From Tetrastigma voinierianum (lineage: Eukaryota; Streptophyta; Magnoliopsida; Vitales; Vitaceae): 64,000 nucleotides of DNA. Below the pieces are notes generated by a model. It was not told the DNA's origin and did not search any database. It saw only the letters and a list, made by a program, of their open reading frames with translations. The stretch lies in NCBI GenBank assembly GCA_016808115.1, contig JAEQBH010004437.1, positions 61,485-125,484 on the forward strand, written 5' to 3'. Shown here piece after piece: positions 44,640 to 58,200 of this stretch. How positions within the stretch are numbered: position 1 is the stretch's first letter; every line of letters begins with the position of its first letter. The position numbers and the translations under genes are program-made.

Positions 44640-46300
44640 ATGAGTTAAATGTTTTCGAATTATGGAGTTTTCTTCCTAGGGTTTTTTTCCTTATTACCCC
44701 ATTAATTTTTGGTTTTTCATTAGGCCCTGTCTGTTAATTTTCTCAATGCAATTTATGTAGCATTTTCTTCCAAGCAATATTTCTTCCCAAGATTTTTTTA
44801 TATATGCTTGGGTGTGTGAAACCTACCTGTACATATCTCGACTAATTTTATGAGCTTGAAGTTAACGATTAAATAATTAATTTTTTTTAAATTAAACTCA
44901 TTATTCTTATCTATTTTGAGATGGTATTTAAAAAGTATATATCAAATACCCTTGAAACCACATGATTACAATTCTGGAAAATTATGTTGTGGAAATAAAT
45001 TAATGGAATGATTATCAAGTTATATCGATAAATCGAGTTATCGTTGGGAAATGTGATTAATCTGATGTATTGTATGGGTTTAAATCATATTGGGAGTGGG
45101 GCGGTGTAGGTCGCGGTTAATAGGTAGTGTTTGTTTTTTTGCTTATTATTGAATATATAATTTTGAGGCTTAATCTTTGAATAATGCCCAATAAGCATTA
45201 AATATTAATTGTTTGTTTTTTTTAATATTAAGTAGTGAATAGGGATGACAATGGAGCATTATTTTGGAGTTTTAATTGTTTTAGTGCTCTTGTAATTTAA
45301 TTTAATTTTAATATGGTTTTTAACGAGTTAGGTTTATTTTCTCCAAATCGTACGGGTTCGGAGTATTATTCTTTCTCTGTAGCAGAGGAGAGGGAGCAGA
45401 GGGGGAGAGGGAAGGAGATTAAATTTAAAAATAATGAAAATGTTAATAAAAATAAATTGTCGTGGGGTTGAGTCTAGTCTGAATCTCGGATGTGAAATGA
45501 ATTTATGTGGTCAAAATTCGTCTCATTGAAATCTAGTATTTCAAGGATTGCATTAAATTACAGTATTGGAAATTTTTTAATTTTGGGTGATAAGTTCTGG
45601 AGTGTTTCCCCAAGGACGGATTTTTAAAATCTCGAAAGTAAATGAAATAGGCTTTGGAAATTTAGGATTCATTTAAAATAAAGTGAAGCGAAAATAAATA
45701 AATTGTTACGAATGACGGATAGAATGAAGCGATATGAGCAGTATCGAAATAATATGATAAAACAAAGTCACGTATATTTTAAAAATAATTTTTATTATTT
45801 TATTTTTATACTTTAATATAAATAATTATTATTATTATAATTTTTTAATAAATAATTTATAAAAAATTCATAAATATTTTTATTTTTATGAAAAATATTA
45901 GTTTTAAATATAATAAAAATAAAAAAGCAAATATAAGTAGAATTAAAAATAAAACGAAAAAAAATCTATGAGCGAGTTTGCGGAATTAAAAATCTAAACC
46001 TCTTTGTTAATTTTTCTGTGGGATAAGTTTGGGAATTGAAAAAAAAATAAAATGGCGGAGTGTCGGGATGGGACAGTAAATAGAAAACATAAAGTTGTCA
46101 AATTCGTAGTAGTGTATATTCTTAGGCTGTAGCATTTGAAGCGATGATTGAGTTTTTAGCATTTTTATGGAAAATGAACTACGAATAGAAAAAGCGAATA
46201 TTCGAGCTTTTACATTAACGCTTTTAAAAATTTTGATAAATTAAATTGAAAATTAAATAAACAGAACTAATCTTTGAAGGCTATTTAAACGCGTTCAGTC
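44640..46300. other. AT-rich intergenic stretch
   Basis: Long A/T-rich runs, especially 45780-45960. No gene, LTR or transposon similarity recognised. Confidence 0.4.
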
Positions 46301-46399
46301 TCGAAAAAGCAATAACCTTCCGACCCCACTGTCGGCTCAGACGACTCATGAGAATCAGAACCTAATCAATGTAGTGGAATTTTTGTCGAAGACCAGCGT

Positions 46400-46600
46400 T
46401 CTAATGGTTGCGACTTTGCTCTCATCCCCGAAGTAGCCTGTTTGTCACTCTCTTCCTATCTCTGGCACCATCCTAGATTGCATTAATGGAGTTTATCTCA
46501 TAAATGACGGCAACAACATGGTTTATGCAGTTACCCTTAATGGCGATTTGACGAGTTATGCTTGTCACTTCACCAAAACTCACAGTTGGTGCTTCTGACG
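46400..46600 (+). pseudogene. Decayed fragment resembling 9-cis-epoxycarotenoid dioxygenase (NCED/CCD)
   Basis: One frame reads PVCHSLPISGTILDCINGVY then LIND, MVYAVTLNGDLTSYACHFTK. The order matches the NCED N-terminal region (PVxHxLPVxGxIPDCIxGVYxRNGAN, later GMVHAV and SYACRFT). The stretch between GVYL and MVYAV, which should hold the RNGANP...HLFDGDG part, has been deleted, and a stop precedes PVCHS. The open frame that follows (46562-46795) does not continue the dioxygenase. Most likely a small retained piece of a dead gene copy. Confidence 0.4.
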
Positions 46601-46799
46601 TGTTGTTCATTTTCCCAAATGATACTTAACAGCAAGGAAATGGCTGCAATCTTGAAGCGCCTCAGCGAGCAGCTCTTTGATACTCTTGAGTTCGTCAGCC
46701 ACAAATTCTTGGGATCTGGCTTCAACTGCTTAGAAAGGCATCGGTCAAGGTTAAGCGAGTATCAACACGATTACAAGAGCCAGTGTAATCGTTAAAAAA

Positions 46800-49270
46800 T
46801 TTTGATATTGATCACGATATGTAGGATTTGTCGAAAACTTGGTCTACTAGGTCACCAAAATTTATCTGTTTCAGTCAGAAAATTTTGGGAGTTTGAAATT
46901 CAAGGCGTCTGACCTTTGAAAACCGTACATTAAATGAACTTGGGTTATAATGGCAAAGTAGGAAAATTACCTACATAAGTGGAGTTTAGTGATTAGAGAT
47001 TTTTAGTCTTTTATGTAAAACTGTGATCACGTCAGATGTTTTGTCTTTTCTTTCAGTAGCCGTGACCGATTTGAGTAGATACGAGGAGAGAAGTTTGTTC
47101 TCTCTTTCTCACTCTATCTCTCTCTCTCTCTCTCTTTCTCGCTCACTCCTCTGGCCATTTTTTTCATTTTTTCATTTTTTTTATTTCCTTTCGACTTTTT
47201 ATCTTTTTATTTTATTTTTAAATATAATAATCGCATATCTTGTCGAATTGAGTTTTCTTTCTGAGAAATGATTTATTTCAGTTCGATTTATTTTAAATAA
47301 AGCTTAGATTTCAACTGATTCTTGAAACTTTCAGTTACTATTAAAAATCTATATAAAGTCATTTGATGAACTTTATCATTTCGGAAAATCATTAAAAATA
47401 TTATCGTCTCGGAGTCAAATGAAACTTTTCGGAATTACATTTTAGATTTAAACGAGCGAATTTAGCAGTATGTCAGTTTGAGTAAGTGAGATCTGAAGAA
47501 TTTCAGGAGTTCACTTAATAGTATGTGATTTTTATTATTATTATCATTTTACCATTTTTTAAAAAAAAATTTTCTAATTTTCTCGGATTTTACAAATTTA
47601 GCGTATATATCTACGTTGTTTTGGGGTATTAGAAAATCTAACCTATCATGTCTTTTTTGTTTTATAATTGAATATATATTTGTTATGCAGTTTTGATTTT
47701 TTTTTTTAATTTACGTAACAACTTTGTTTATTTACGGATATTAAAAAAAAAACTTGACTAAGGGGTATTAACTGATATTTAAAAAAAACCTTTTTAGGAT
47801 GGTATTATTTTATCATTCTTCTTTACTTCTATCCTGGATACACTAGAAGCTATCAATATAGGTTCTTGATAAAAATGCATCTTGCTTTCTATATGCGATT
47901 CCCATCCATGTTGTATCATGTAACCATATTGAAACATGCATGTGCTTTACAACTTTAAAGAAGGTAGGCAACTGTCATTTGAGGATTTTTCTGAAAGGAA
48001 AGCTAGTTTTAGGGGAGATGTTTTTTGGGAATCGGCAGGTGTAAGACCTCTTTTTGGAGTGAACAGAGATCGATTGTTGTTTTCTTTAGAGAACAACTAT
48101 ATGAACAAATACCCTTCATCTCATTAAATCACTTGGAGTTTTCTTGTTCATTCTTGTGGTAAGTTCATCTTATCTTTATATTTTTGTTGTTTGTAGAACT
48201 CCTTATCATTATCATGTTTATTCGTCACCTGTATTTTTTTTCTTTCCTTCTAATTCGTAAACCAGTGTTGCATGTATGGTTGTTGGATGTTGAAGATCTT
48301 ATATTTATATATATATATTCTGTAATTGTCAGATTCATCATTTCATTCTTTGTTTCAACAAATAAATCAAATACAATGTTTTTAATGATTGAGTTTGGAT
48401 GTTTGGCGTTAGTGGAGATGATGTTTTAATGGTTGAGTTTAAATATTTGACATTGTAAGGATTTGATGGGAGAGAATGGTGCTTTATCATCTCCGTGGTG
48501 AGTGACGGATTTGCTGCTTCCATGTGTTTCATTTGATTTATTCCTTTCTTATTTTGAGAGTAGAAGTATTTAAACTGGTAAATGGTGGAGTGCTGGAGTC
48601 AAAAGTTTATATTTATATTCTTGTTTTTGTAGTTTGGCTAGAGAGAAACTTTGGCCATGGAGTATCTGTAGCTTGAAGGATTTTTTTTTTTTTTTGTGGG
48701 TTTATGAGCAAAAGAAAGAGAGAGAGAGAGGGGGACTTTTGGCTTTTGATTTATATAGTGAGGAACAAAGGTTTCATCCATGATAATGGTGAGGACCACC
48801 ACTTTCTCAATTCTCACGTATTTTTTCCTTGAGACTTTTGATATTGGGAAAACCATGATATGAGGTCTAAAAATGATAGTATTTGAGAAATGAGGTCCAA
48901 AAAATTTTATTTGAGGCTTTGTCTAACTTTTCAAAAACAAATTGATAAAAGAATACCTCCAGTGACTTGCACATGGGTAGGCTGAAAGATTCCCAAAACG
49001 CCATTTCCTCTCCAAATAATTAATCCTAAATCAAAATTTAAAAGCTACTAAAAACCCTTTTTCTTCTTTAATCGTTTTCCTCTCCATATATGCAAAACCC
49101 TAAGCTTGAGACAAGAAGGAAGAGCCATCATCGAACTTTGAAAGATTCTTGTAAAGGGATTAGAAAGATCCCCCTTTAAAGATCGATCTATTTTTCATCC
49201 TCTCCATTCTAGAAATTGATGTTTTTTGCTAGAAAAGCATTTTGTTGGAAAACATATGTTAATTTCTGCT
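46800..49270. other. AT-rich intergenic stretch with simple repeats
   Basis: Holds a (CT)n run at about 47115-47135, (AT)n near 48307-48320 and (AG)n near 48716-48731. Open frames are short and without recognisable motifs. No gene called. Confidence 0.4.
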
Positions 49271-49314
49271 GCTACTAACCCTCTCCAAAAATTAGAACTT
49301 AGGTACTAAGTATA

Positions 49315-49493
49315 ATTTATGTAAACATTGAGTACAATTATGTTGTATACTAGGTACAACCCAAATACACATAAGGCACAAGTGGTTCAACTTGATTTGA
49401 ACTTGTACTCACTATATCCATAGGTACAAGCTATATAAATATTGCGTACAAGCATATCATACGTTGGGAACAACCCATATACATCTTAGGTAC
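49315..49493. repeat. Tandem repeat, about 116-bp unit, two imperfect copies
   Basis: Both copies share the pattern TATRTAAAYATTGNGTACAA ... GNACAACCCAWATACA ... GGYACAA, starting near 49318 and 49432, with an AGGTAC word just upstream of each. Non-coding. Confidence 0.55.
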
Positions 49494-49627
49494 AACAACT
49501 TTGGAAAGTATGTAAATTTGTGTTCCCTTTTGTTTTCTATACAAATGCTTGAATATCTATGTTTATTTTTTAATAGTGACAATAATTTTCATCACGTGTT
49601 GGGGAGTTGATGTGTTGGACACTTAAT

Positions 49628-50300
49628 ATGGCACCTAAGAGGAAGTCGTCTTCATCACAAGTGGCCAAAATGGCGACCTTCTAATTCGAATGAACCTATG
49701 GGGAAATGAAATGCTCAATTTGACCATTACCTATTCAGTTCACGAAGTATGTATGAGATGAACGAGAGTTACTTCTTGAATAGGACAATTCTTCCGAGTA
49801 GAGACGTAGATTTTGTTCAGCTCAATCAATTTAAATTTGGAGAAAATTTTCTTTAGATGAGGTGGTTTCCGATTATGACATTGAAGGATCCAATTTATTT
49901 TAAATTGCTTCTTGCATTCTATTCCAACGCTTTAGTTCATGTAAGAGGACCAATCACTATTAGTAGCTCACTAAGATGAGTAGATATAATGCTTAATGAA
50001 GAAAAGATATGTGAAATCCTTGGAGTTTAATTAGATGGCGATAGGGTATATGAGTAAAAGAGTTGGCCTACTATTGAGGGTTTCGTAGTTGGGGATGTTA
50101 TTCAGCTTTTACATAAGGGGTCGATTCCATATGGTCATTGGAAGCCAAATGTGCATAGTTTGATCGCCTACTAGATGTGTATTGCATCATATTATGACCT
50201 ACTCTTTGGTGCCACGAGGTGGCCATAGGAATAAGGTTTCGTATCTTGAAGCATTCTTGGTTATTCCTATGACACCTTAAAACTCGGGGGTCTAGTTGAC
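49628..50300 (+). pseudogene. Plant retrotransposon gag-like / 'plant transposon protein' remnant
   Basis: Begins MAPKRKSSSSQVAKMA and continues across shifts with NRTILPSRDVDFVQLNQF, MTLKDPIYFKLLLAFYSNA, LVHVRGPITISS, MLNEEKICEILGV and LLHKGSIPYGHWKPNVHSLI. The basic start followed by a helical region with 'FYSN...V.VRG..I......I...LGV' resembles the putative plant transposon protein domain (PF20167, Transposase_32) found beside LTR retrotransposons. It carries several stops. The family is recognised by pattern only. Confidence 0.5.
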
Positions 50301-50529
50301 AACTCGTCAACGCACGAAATACTTGTGGGTATCGCGTATTTCGATACCACCATATCGCGTCCCATTCACCGGGATCCATTCTTGCATATATATTTTAGAA
50401 AAATATACAAATTTATCAAAACAGTTCATAAGAATTCGAGTTACTACCCTCTTATATACAAAATATTACATGTAAAATCTAGTTTTTTTTTACAAAAAGG
50501 TTTCTCAAAGCCATAGTTCGACATTTTTC

Positions 50530-52200
50530 ACTCCTGTGGTCTCAGATAAGGGTCAGCTGCTTATACATAACTTGCACTTGAAAGGGGGTCCGCGGCCAGA
50601 GGTGAAGCGATATCGATGGGATAAATTTCCGCCACCAAAAGTCTCGCTTTAAGTGCGCATATGCGATCTGTATTCACATAATAATACATACATCGACATT
50701 AAAGAAAGAATATGCTAGTCTAAATAGAGATCCACATATGTCATCTTGTGATATGAGATGTGACTCATCATGTACCATGAACGAGTCCTCACTTAGACTC
50801 TCTCCACAAATCCTAAGCTCATGTGTGGCAGGTAATTTTGGGTGACGTCGATGATTATTTTGAAACAAATTTCATTTGTTTATAAACCAAAAAATCTTTT
50901 AGATGATACATCACAATGATAATTTTATATTTAAAATCCATGCTCCTGTTTGTGGGTAGCCGATTTTGGTGTCTCACCACAGGCTTCGCAAACCCAGACA
51001 CTTTTACGACATTTCACCCTGAGGACTATGTCTGACCATAATTGGCGGGTTTTTCACCCGAGGGGATATCTATCCCTTTTTGCTGATATCGGGCACATAT
51101 TTTCTTTATAATTTCAATCATTCATGTGACTCACATTTGGCGTTGTCCCATTTGCAGCCACGTCAACCTGAAATGCGGTGTCGGTTACCAACTATGCACT
51201 CACGCTGACTACGTCACGATGCCCCTAGTGCATATACAATGCAAAAAATGTCCTTTGCATGTTATCTAATGTTACATGTATAATGAACACTATATGGAAT
51301 AATTTATAAGCGCTCTTTATGTAAAATGCAGCTAGATAATTATATTGAAACGCTATAATTTACATCCATTTATGCGAATATATATAACACCAATATATCA
51401 ACATATTTACAACACATACAACATGTTATAAAATTTTCAGCAATAGCACACAAAAATAGTCCACACAAACTAGTCATTCCTAGCCATACTCGGCCTTAGA
51501 AATAATCTGGACTCAACCCATAAATTTTAGTTTTTTTTTTTATTTTATTATTTTTTTACAAGCCCATTATTAATTTATAAATTGGTCGTAGACGGAGTCC
51601 TCAAATAATTGTTCTGAAAAACAATCCCAACATTCGAAAACTCAATCCAATGGTTGGGGAGTGAACCACTGACCATTCTGACGCTTAGATTAGGAGGCGG
51701 TGGTAGGAGAAAATCCTATCTCTTTTGTTTTTGCTCTGTGGCTGCGGCGGAGTAGACCAACTTTAATTCTCGGCTATCAGCACTGGCCCAGTGAACAGAG
51801 ATCGGAGCCCTTTTCATTTATTTCCCTTTTTTTCCTTCTTTCCCAAACACGTATTTTTCCCCCCTCTTTTTTGTTTCCTCTTCTTTTTCTTTCTTCATTT
51901 TCTTTTTTCTCCTTTCTTTTCTTTCTCATTTTCCTTTCTTTTCTTTTTTCTCCTTTCTTTTATTTTATCCCTCACAAATTCTCTTAAGCTAATCTTGGTT
52001 TTGATCAAAGTGAGAGAACTTCCTCTCACTTTCCTATTCCTTAGAGTGATCCTTATTCCGCTGTGCCATGTGTCACATGGACACATGCTCTAGTGTGAAA
52101 TGCCACACCACATAGCTCTCGTACCATGTGCACTCAACTAAGTGTCATGTGGCATGCACATGAATTAAGTGTCATGGCGTAGCTTTCAGAATTGTGTCAT
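50530..52200 (-). mobile_element. Decayed Del/Tekay-like LTR region, minus strand
   Basis: No coding sequence. Word content (TCGGGTGAAAAACCCGCC, CCGATATCAGC, GGTAACCGACACCGC, then a long purine tract on the minus strand at about 51815-51965) is like that of the long LTRs of Del/Tekay gypsy elements, and parallels the plus-strand region at 52860-56300, which also has a purine tract after GGGCTCGG. Termini were not located. Confidence 0.35.
51815..51965. repeat. Polypyrimidine tract of about 150 bp
   Basis: Nearly pure C/T on the plus strand, containing CTTTTTTCTCCTTTCTTTT twice (about 51902 and 51944) and mirror-symmetric pieces. It could form triplex (H-) DNA. It probably belongs to the R-region of the surrounding LTR. 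Confidence 0.75.
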
Positions 52201-52859
52201 CCAGGCAGCGATCTTTTGGAATCGCGAAATTTAGTAGGTGGCCCAGATTTTGTCGGAGCGATTCAGCGGTGAAATCCGTTTCGATCATCACAGGGATCTT
52301 AGAAAATTTAGGTTTTCAACACATGCTTCACGATAAATTACCGTTTTACAATTTTCGGAAAAATTATATTTCTAAGTTTTACAATTCCATAATAGTTGGT
52401 GAGTCATTTGAACATTGGTTACATTGTCATTGAATCATATGTACATGTTGGGAAAGCAAAACTTCGTATTCTAACACATGGGCGCATTATAATTTAGAGT
52501 ATTCAAAGCATTACGATATTATTGACATAAAGGGATGTCGAAGAGCCATCCACATGTATTTTCATAATGATATGTTCATGGGACAAATGAAGTTTGAGAA
52601 AGTCGTTGATGGTTCATGGGTTCGTCTTATAGACTTTGGAGCCGAAGATGGTCATCAACATGTTAATGATGATGAAAATAGAGGCGTGATATGGGTGATG
52701 TGGTGGAACATGCCCTGTGTAAAAATAATTCCGCGAGATATAATGGCCCTTGCCCAGCTCTTGATGATAAAGAGCCGAGGTTTGGCTTCCCAATTTGGCT
52801 TGATTACACTTGAGATTGATCGGTTTAAGAATATTAATACCGACGATTGAATGTTATAA
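52201..52859 (+). other. Open-frame segment of unknown origin
   Basis: A 98-codon open frame (52554-52850) contains GQMKFEKVVDGSWVRLIDFG and a D/E/H-rich part. I recognise no family. Flanked by LTR-like sequences on both sides, so probably internal retrotransposon sequence. Confidence 0.25.
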
Positions 52860-55800
52860 TAGTAAGTTTTGTTAATTAAGTCGATGATAAGCGAGGGTAG
52901 ATTAGAATTTGACGTTAGGACGTCATTTTATTGGGCATAAAGTGAAATATTTCAAAAATTTTCACCGAATGCCCTAAGGAAAAGTGATTTTCTTGTATAT
53001 CCAGGATGGAGGGTTTCTGGAAATGAATTTTTAAGAAATTTTAGTTCCTATGACTTTGGTGATATTTAGAAGAGAATTGGAGATTTAAGTGAATAGTGAT
53101 TTTCGATTTGAAATTTGGAGCCTGGCGGAATTTTTTTTTTTCGGAGGTGGTAGAAAATCTGATAATAGGAAATAATCATGAGTCTAACGGCGAAGCAAGG
53201 TGGCTGAGTCCCGTTTGGATAGTTTGAGCGATCCTCGGATAATAATATCTGCAATGACCCCAGTAGGATTCTGATTTTAATGATTTTGAAAATCAGATTT
53301 TGGTGATTTGAGCACAGAATCCAATGTGAAGGATTTAAATTAGAATATTTCATGGTCAATTTGAAGTTTGAAGCGATATAGAATATTTTTAGCGTTTAAT
53401 TAGTATAGCAGTCTAAAGGCGAAAATGAATAAAAATCGATAAAATGGAGATATTTTCTTATGAGAGCGTCAACGTTCTTGTCATTTGAGATTAGGGTTTG
53501 TGACTCATTAAATTGACCAATGAGATTCATGGGCTCAAATGCAATTTTGGCAAAGTGTAGGTTAAAAAGCTAAGTTTAAGGGACTTAGTACAATTTTGAT
53601 GTGAGGTCAAAGTCTAAATTCAAAAGTTGAACTTTGCTCCAAATAGAGGAGGGCTCGGCCATGAGAGAGAAAAGAGAGAAAGAACGAGAGAAAAGAAGAA
53701 AGGAAGAAAAGAAAGAAGGGAGAGAAAACCGTGGAGGCTAGAGAGAAAAGGTGGAGCTTGAAAGGTAAAGATGTGATTTTAACTTTTTTCTTCAAGTGAT
53801 TCAAGTGGTATGAGAGAAAAGCGAGAGCAGCTTAAGTAAGTTTTTAATGGTGGGAAAGTTGGATTTTAATGTTTTTAAATTGCTTAATGCTTTTGGTTGC
53901 CATGGATGTTAGAATTGAGAGTATTCCAAGGTTGAATCATGATGATTTTGATAAATTAGAAAGAATGGATTAGGTTAAGTTTGAAAAATCAAGTGAGCGA
54001 ATGGTTGGGTTTGATGTTGAATTTTGTATGATATGTTGGGAATTAGTTGGGATTTATGAGGAATTGAAAGGTATAAGGCATTAAATGGGAATTGATTAGA
54101 GTGAAAGAAAATGGAAGAAACGAAATGGAATATGGTTTACATTGCATAGTCGGCCAAAATGGAAATGAGAGGAGTCGAGGGTAGTTTAGTAATTTACATG
54201 TGTTTTCAGGTGGAATCTTAACTCTAGAAATGCATTGGAATTGAGTTAGAAAAGAAAAGGATTTGAATTGAGGACACATTAAAGATCATGTTGTAAAGTA
54301 AAGGAATCTTGTCAAAATTTACGCCAAAACACTTGTTTTTGTTTTATTTATAGATTAAGTTAAATTATCGAATGAATTGATTAAATTAAAAAACCTTGAG
54401 ATAGAGCTACGAATGTATAGAAGGAATTGCGAGTGTAGGCTCTGAGGCTTCCCAAATACAGATTTGAAAGGTGAGCTCGTGTAGCTCAGTTTGGCTACAT
54501 TTTTGGTATGGTTAGCTAGTGTTTTGGCTATAAGTGGAGTTTCACTCATCCAAATTGAGTGATTCAAAATTATGGAATTAAAATAGACTTCTAGGGAAAA
54601 AATTTATCTGAAGGAAGTGTATGCAAATGGTAACCCCAAAGTGCAGAAAATTTATCAAAGTGGGTATGTGCGGATTACGTTACACTTGAGTGGAGTTATC
54701 TGGTGTAAATACAATAGCGAGTTTTGGTGATCAGTTGGGTGATTCCAATTGGAGAAACCTTATAACCATAACTTCAAATGAGTGAAGAAACAATTTCCAA
54801 TTTATGGAGTTAAGATACATAAATCAGGATAACGATGGTGATTAGTGAGTTAACCAGATTGGCATCAAAAAAACATGCGTAACTTGTAATTAAGTCGTTT
54901 AGAAGGGCCTTAGAAGAAAAATTTTAAATTGAAAATTTAGTAGATGTCATTGGATATATAAAGGATTGATCTGGAGAGTTATAAATTTTGAAGACCGTTT
55001 AGAATAATTTTGGGTCTAAAGTCTATAAGTGTGTTGGAAAAGGTTGGCCAAAATGAGTGGTTTTAGTGATCAAGGGTAATTTGTTAATTTGGCTTTATAT
55101 GAGCGTTGTGTGAGCCCTAAAGTGACTTGCGTGTAGTGCGTTTAAAGTTTTACGCTATCTGCGACGATTATCGTTCTTAGTATTCGTTGAGTGTGTAGGC
55201 TAAAAGCAAAGACGGGAAGCAAGCGGGATTGAGCGGTGAGCGGTGGTATAAAAAGTAGTGTACTGACAATTGAGTTTAAAAGTGAATGGTTTTAATGTTA
55301 CAGAAAAGTTTAATGGAAATGTTTATATAAATGTTAAGGCATATGAAAATGTTTTATCTGCATCAATATATATATATATATATATATATAAATTATATAT
55401 GTATGCATGTATTAAGGCATTATGGAAGTTTAAAGTAATGTAAGGAAATGCATAAATGTATAAATAATAAAGTAAAGTGTTTAAAAGGTTAGAAATGTAT
55501 TTTGAAGAAAGGTTTTTCTTGATGGTTACCCTAACCCTATATGGTATTATGGCGATATCGAGTAGAAATTGCTTTAAAGTGTAAGGATTTAGAGGTAAAG
55601 TTATAGGTTCTTAGCGAGAGAAGTAGTGTTTAGAGTAATATCCTTACGCGTGATAAAGTGCTATGGCGGAACCTATCACGAAAGCAGGTTTCTCCAGCAG
55701 CGTAGTGGTTATAATTTGGAATGGTATCCTCTTGTCGGTACCGGGTTGTTGGTGTGTTTATCACAGGTTTCATGAAAGAAAAAAGAAAAGCAAAGAAGAA

Positions 55801-56300
55801 AGAAAGAAAGTTTAAGGCATAAATGGATTTTTAATTGTTTAAGTATGTATTACTTTGATATATGCGAAAATGTTATCTTAATGAAAATGTCTGTTCCATT
55901 TGAGGCTCACTTTGGCTCCATCCTCCGTATGTTTATTAATTTTTAGGACCAGAGAGACAGGTGTGCCAGGTAGAGGCATCCTGCGCAATGAGTCTAGAGC
56001 CATCGAGAAACGACGCATGTGGTACATTGTATATATATTTTGCATATTGTATATATTAGATATTTTGTCATGTATATGTATATATGTATATATTTTGAAA
56101 AGGAACTACGTAGGCTTTGATCCTCGGTGGGCCAGTACATAGGCGGTGGCAAGTCCGGCTCAAGCGATCTTTGATAAAAATGTCGTGGAGATAGAAGAAA
56201 GGTTTGAATGTTTGATGATTTGGAAGTAAATAAATGTATATGTATGTCTATTGTGTTTGATTTGGGTTGTGGACGAGGAGTCCTAATATGGAAAGTGAAA
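52860..56300 (+). mobile_element. Decayed Del/Tekay-like long LTR region, plus strand
   Basis: Characteristic pieces are GGGCTCGGCCATGAGAGAG followed by a purine-rich tract (53648-53730), a promoter-like AT-rich part upstream, then GTTACCCTAACCC, GTACCGGGTTG, TTTGAGGCTCACTTTGGCTC and CCAGAGAGACAGGTGTGCCA (about 55946). This order is typical of long LTRs of plant Del/Tekay gypsy elements. Neither end could be fixed and no target duplication was found. Contains an (AT)13 run at 55366-55391. Confidence 0.4.
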
Positions 56301-57714
56301 ATTCGAGTTTAGAAGTGTTTTTAAAATGCTTTCATCGGGTTTGTAAATTTGGGAAAATCAGAAAACGGAAAACTCTGTAGGTTACTACGAAAAATCTAAG
56401 TGTTTGAAAAAAAAAAATTTTACTTCATGGCATTATTTTCTAAAGATATGTTAAGGATTGTAAAGAGTTCGCTCCATGGATTTTATTTGGTATTTTGAGG
56501 GAAAAGTTTCTATATCAGTTTGGAGTCTTGAGAGGTCCTCGGGTTCATGAGGTTAATTGGTCGGGATCCTTCAAATATAGTATCCTCATATATTGCCCAA
56601 CTAGCCAATCAGGTCAACCAATTGTCAGGAGCTAATTGCCTTGGTTCGTTCTATTTATCCCCCATCATTGCCACAAACTTGAGTTGCTCGTGAAGAGTTC
56701 TCAATCATTAGATTATTTTACATTTTTTTTGTATGACATTACGTTTGATGTAGGACTTGTTAGTGTTGTTTTGTACAGTCCAATTTTACGTAAGATGGTT
56801 AGGGTCATGTGGTATTTTGTATTACAATTGACTAATTTATATATGAACTATCATTATCTTTTTTGTGTATTTCTATATTTTGGTTAACAATTTGAGATAT
56901 ATGACATAGTATAAGAAATGAACATGATACGACAAGGTTTCCTTCATATGAGGGGGTTGACCTGTTGAGTACTGAATGCTTGATCGGTAGACCAGTTATA
57001 CAAAATAGGTAATATTGACCAACGAGTTGGTAAACAAGTTGAGTAGTAGAATCTTGACAAGTTGAGCAATTATATATCAATATAATAATGAAACACCTTG
57101 ACTGAGTGGAGCTATCGTAATGTTTATTCATTGATTTGATAAACTAATACAAATACATGTGGCAGTCTTCGACTAGTCACACTCCTATATAGGTGTCGAT
57201 TGATTGTGTCATGTTAAATTTGTGAGCTATGTTGCTTTTTTGAGTTTGATTTAACTTGATGTTACATGTTTAACTTGGTTATCTAAAAAATAGAATATGA
57301 ATGAAGATGCATCTGACACAAATGAACATTATACCAAAAAAAAGTAATATCGCACTGTATTCTATTTACAAAAAACTAGTTACAATTGGAGCCATCATTA
57401 TTTCAGCAATTCAAGTTTAGCTTAACTTTACAAAAATATTAGCCATAATATCCCTACTACACAACAATACATATAATTAATCATCCATAAGTATCCCAAG
57501 TACACAACATTCACGAACATGTTTGCCACACGAACTAGTCTCTATGTTTATTTTGAGTATCCAAGACAAGTTCGACTGCAATTTGCAATCTATATATAGA
57601 GATTTTATCATGTTAACAAAAATGTAACACACAACAATAAGTATTTTAACCTATATAAAAAATTATCCATACCAAAATTATGAATACACATAGATAGACT
57701 AGTATGAGCTTACC
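56300..57714. other. Unassigned sequence between LTR material and MULE-2
   Basis: AT-rich with no recognised coding similarity. One end of MULE-2 should lie in the right-hand part of this stretch, but no terminal inverted repeat was recognised. Confidence 0.35.
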
Positions 57715-58200
57715 TGAGCAATTGATTCTACAAGTGTTTGTCCATTTTACATCTCCATGTACTTAATAACAAAGCGTCACAATTAGTACCTATTTGTTTG
57801 TCAGGCAATGTAGGGAAAAACATGGACGGATATAAGATATCCACACGCTTCATACATTACCTGCATAAATGCTTTTGATATTAATTTGGTCAAATGAATT
57901 GATGTACGCAAACTAGTTCTTCCCCTTGTCAATTGAGTTGATGATAACATCTTGACCCTTTTGGTCACAATATAACATGTACGTGCTAATGATTCTTACG
58001 ACAAAAGGGGATGAAGTATTGTTAAAAAAAACAACCAAAACAAGCTAAGGAATATTCAATAAACCAAACAAAGAACACAAGGAGAAGTTATTCAATTACC
58101 ATGTCACAATTTACCAAATCTATATTCCGAATGATTGTTGGATCAAGGTGTACTTTACATCTATTGATGTATTGAGATTTGCTTAATCATGATGACATGT
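57715..58200 (-). pseudogene. Ulp1-like (C48) cysteine peptidase domain remnant, MULE-2 passenger
   Basis: The minus strand encodes DPTIIRNIDLVNCDM (58160-58110), then CDQKGQDVIINSIDKGK (about 57970), then QTNRY, RFVIKYMEM and NGQTLVESIAQ (57810-57720). The last part is the region 'QxNxxDCGxFVxKYME' that holds the catalytic Cys of SUMO-protease-like transposon proteins; here the DCG codons are corrupted by small shifts. Expected function was peptidase-like, but as sequenced it is inactive. Confidence 0.6.

Noticed and set aside
47936..48127. A 63-codon plus-strand open frame
   Set aside because: No signal of conservation, splice context or domain. Consistent with chance.
50098..50379. Minus-strand open frame of 93 codons
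   Set aside because: Shadow of the plus-strand plant-transposon-protein remnant, whose peptide blocks are better supported.
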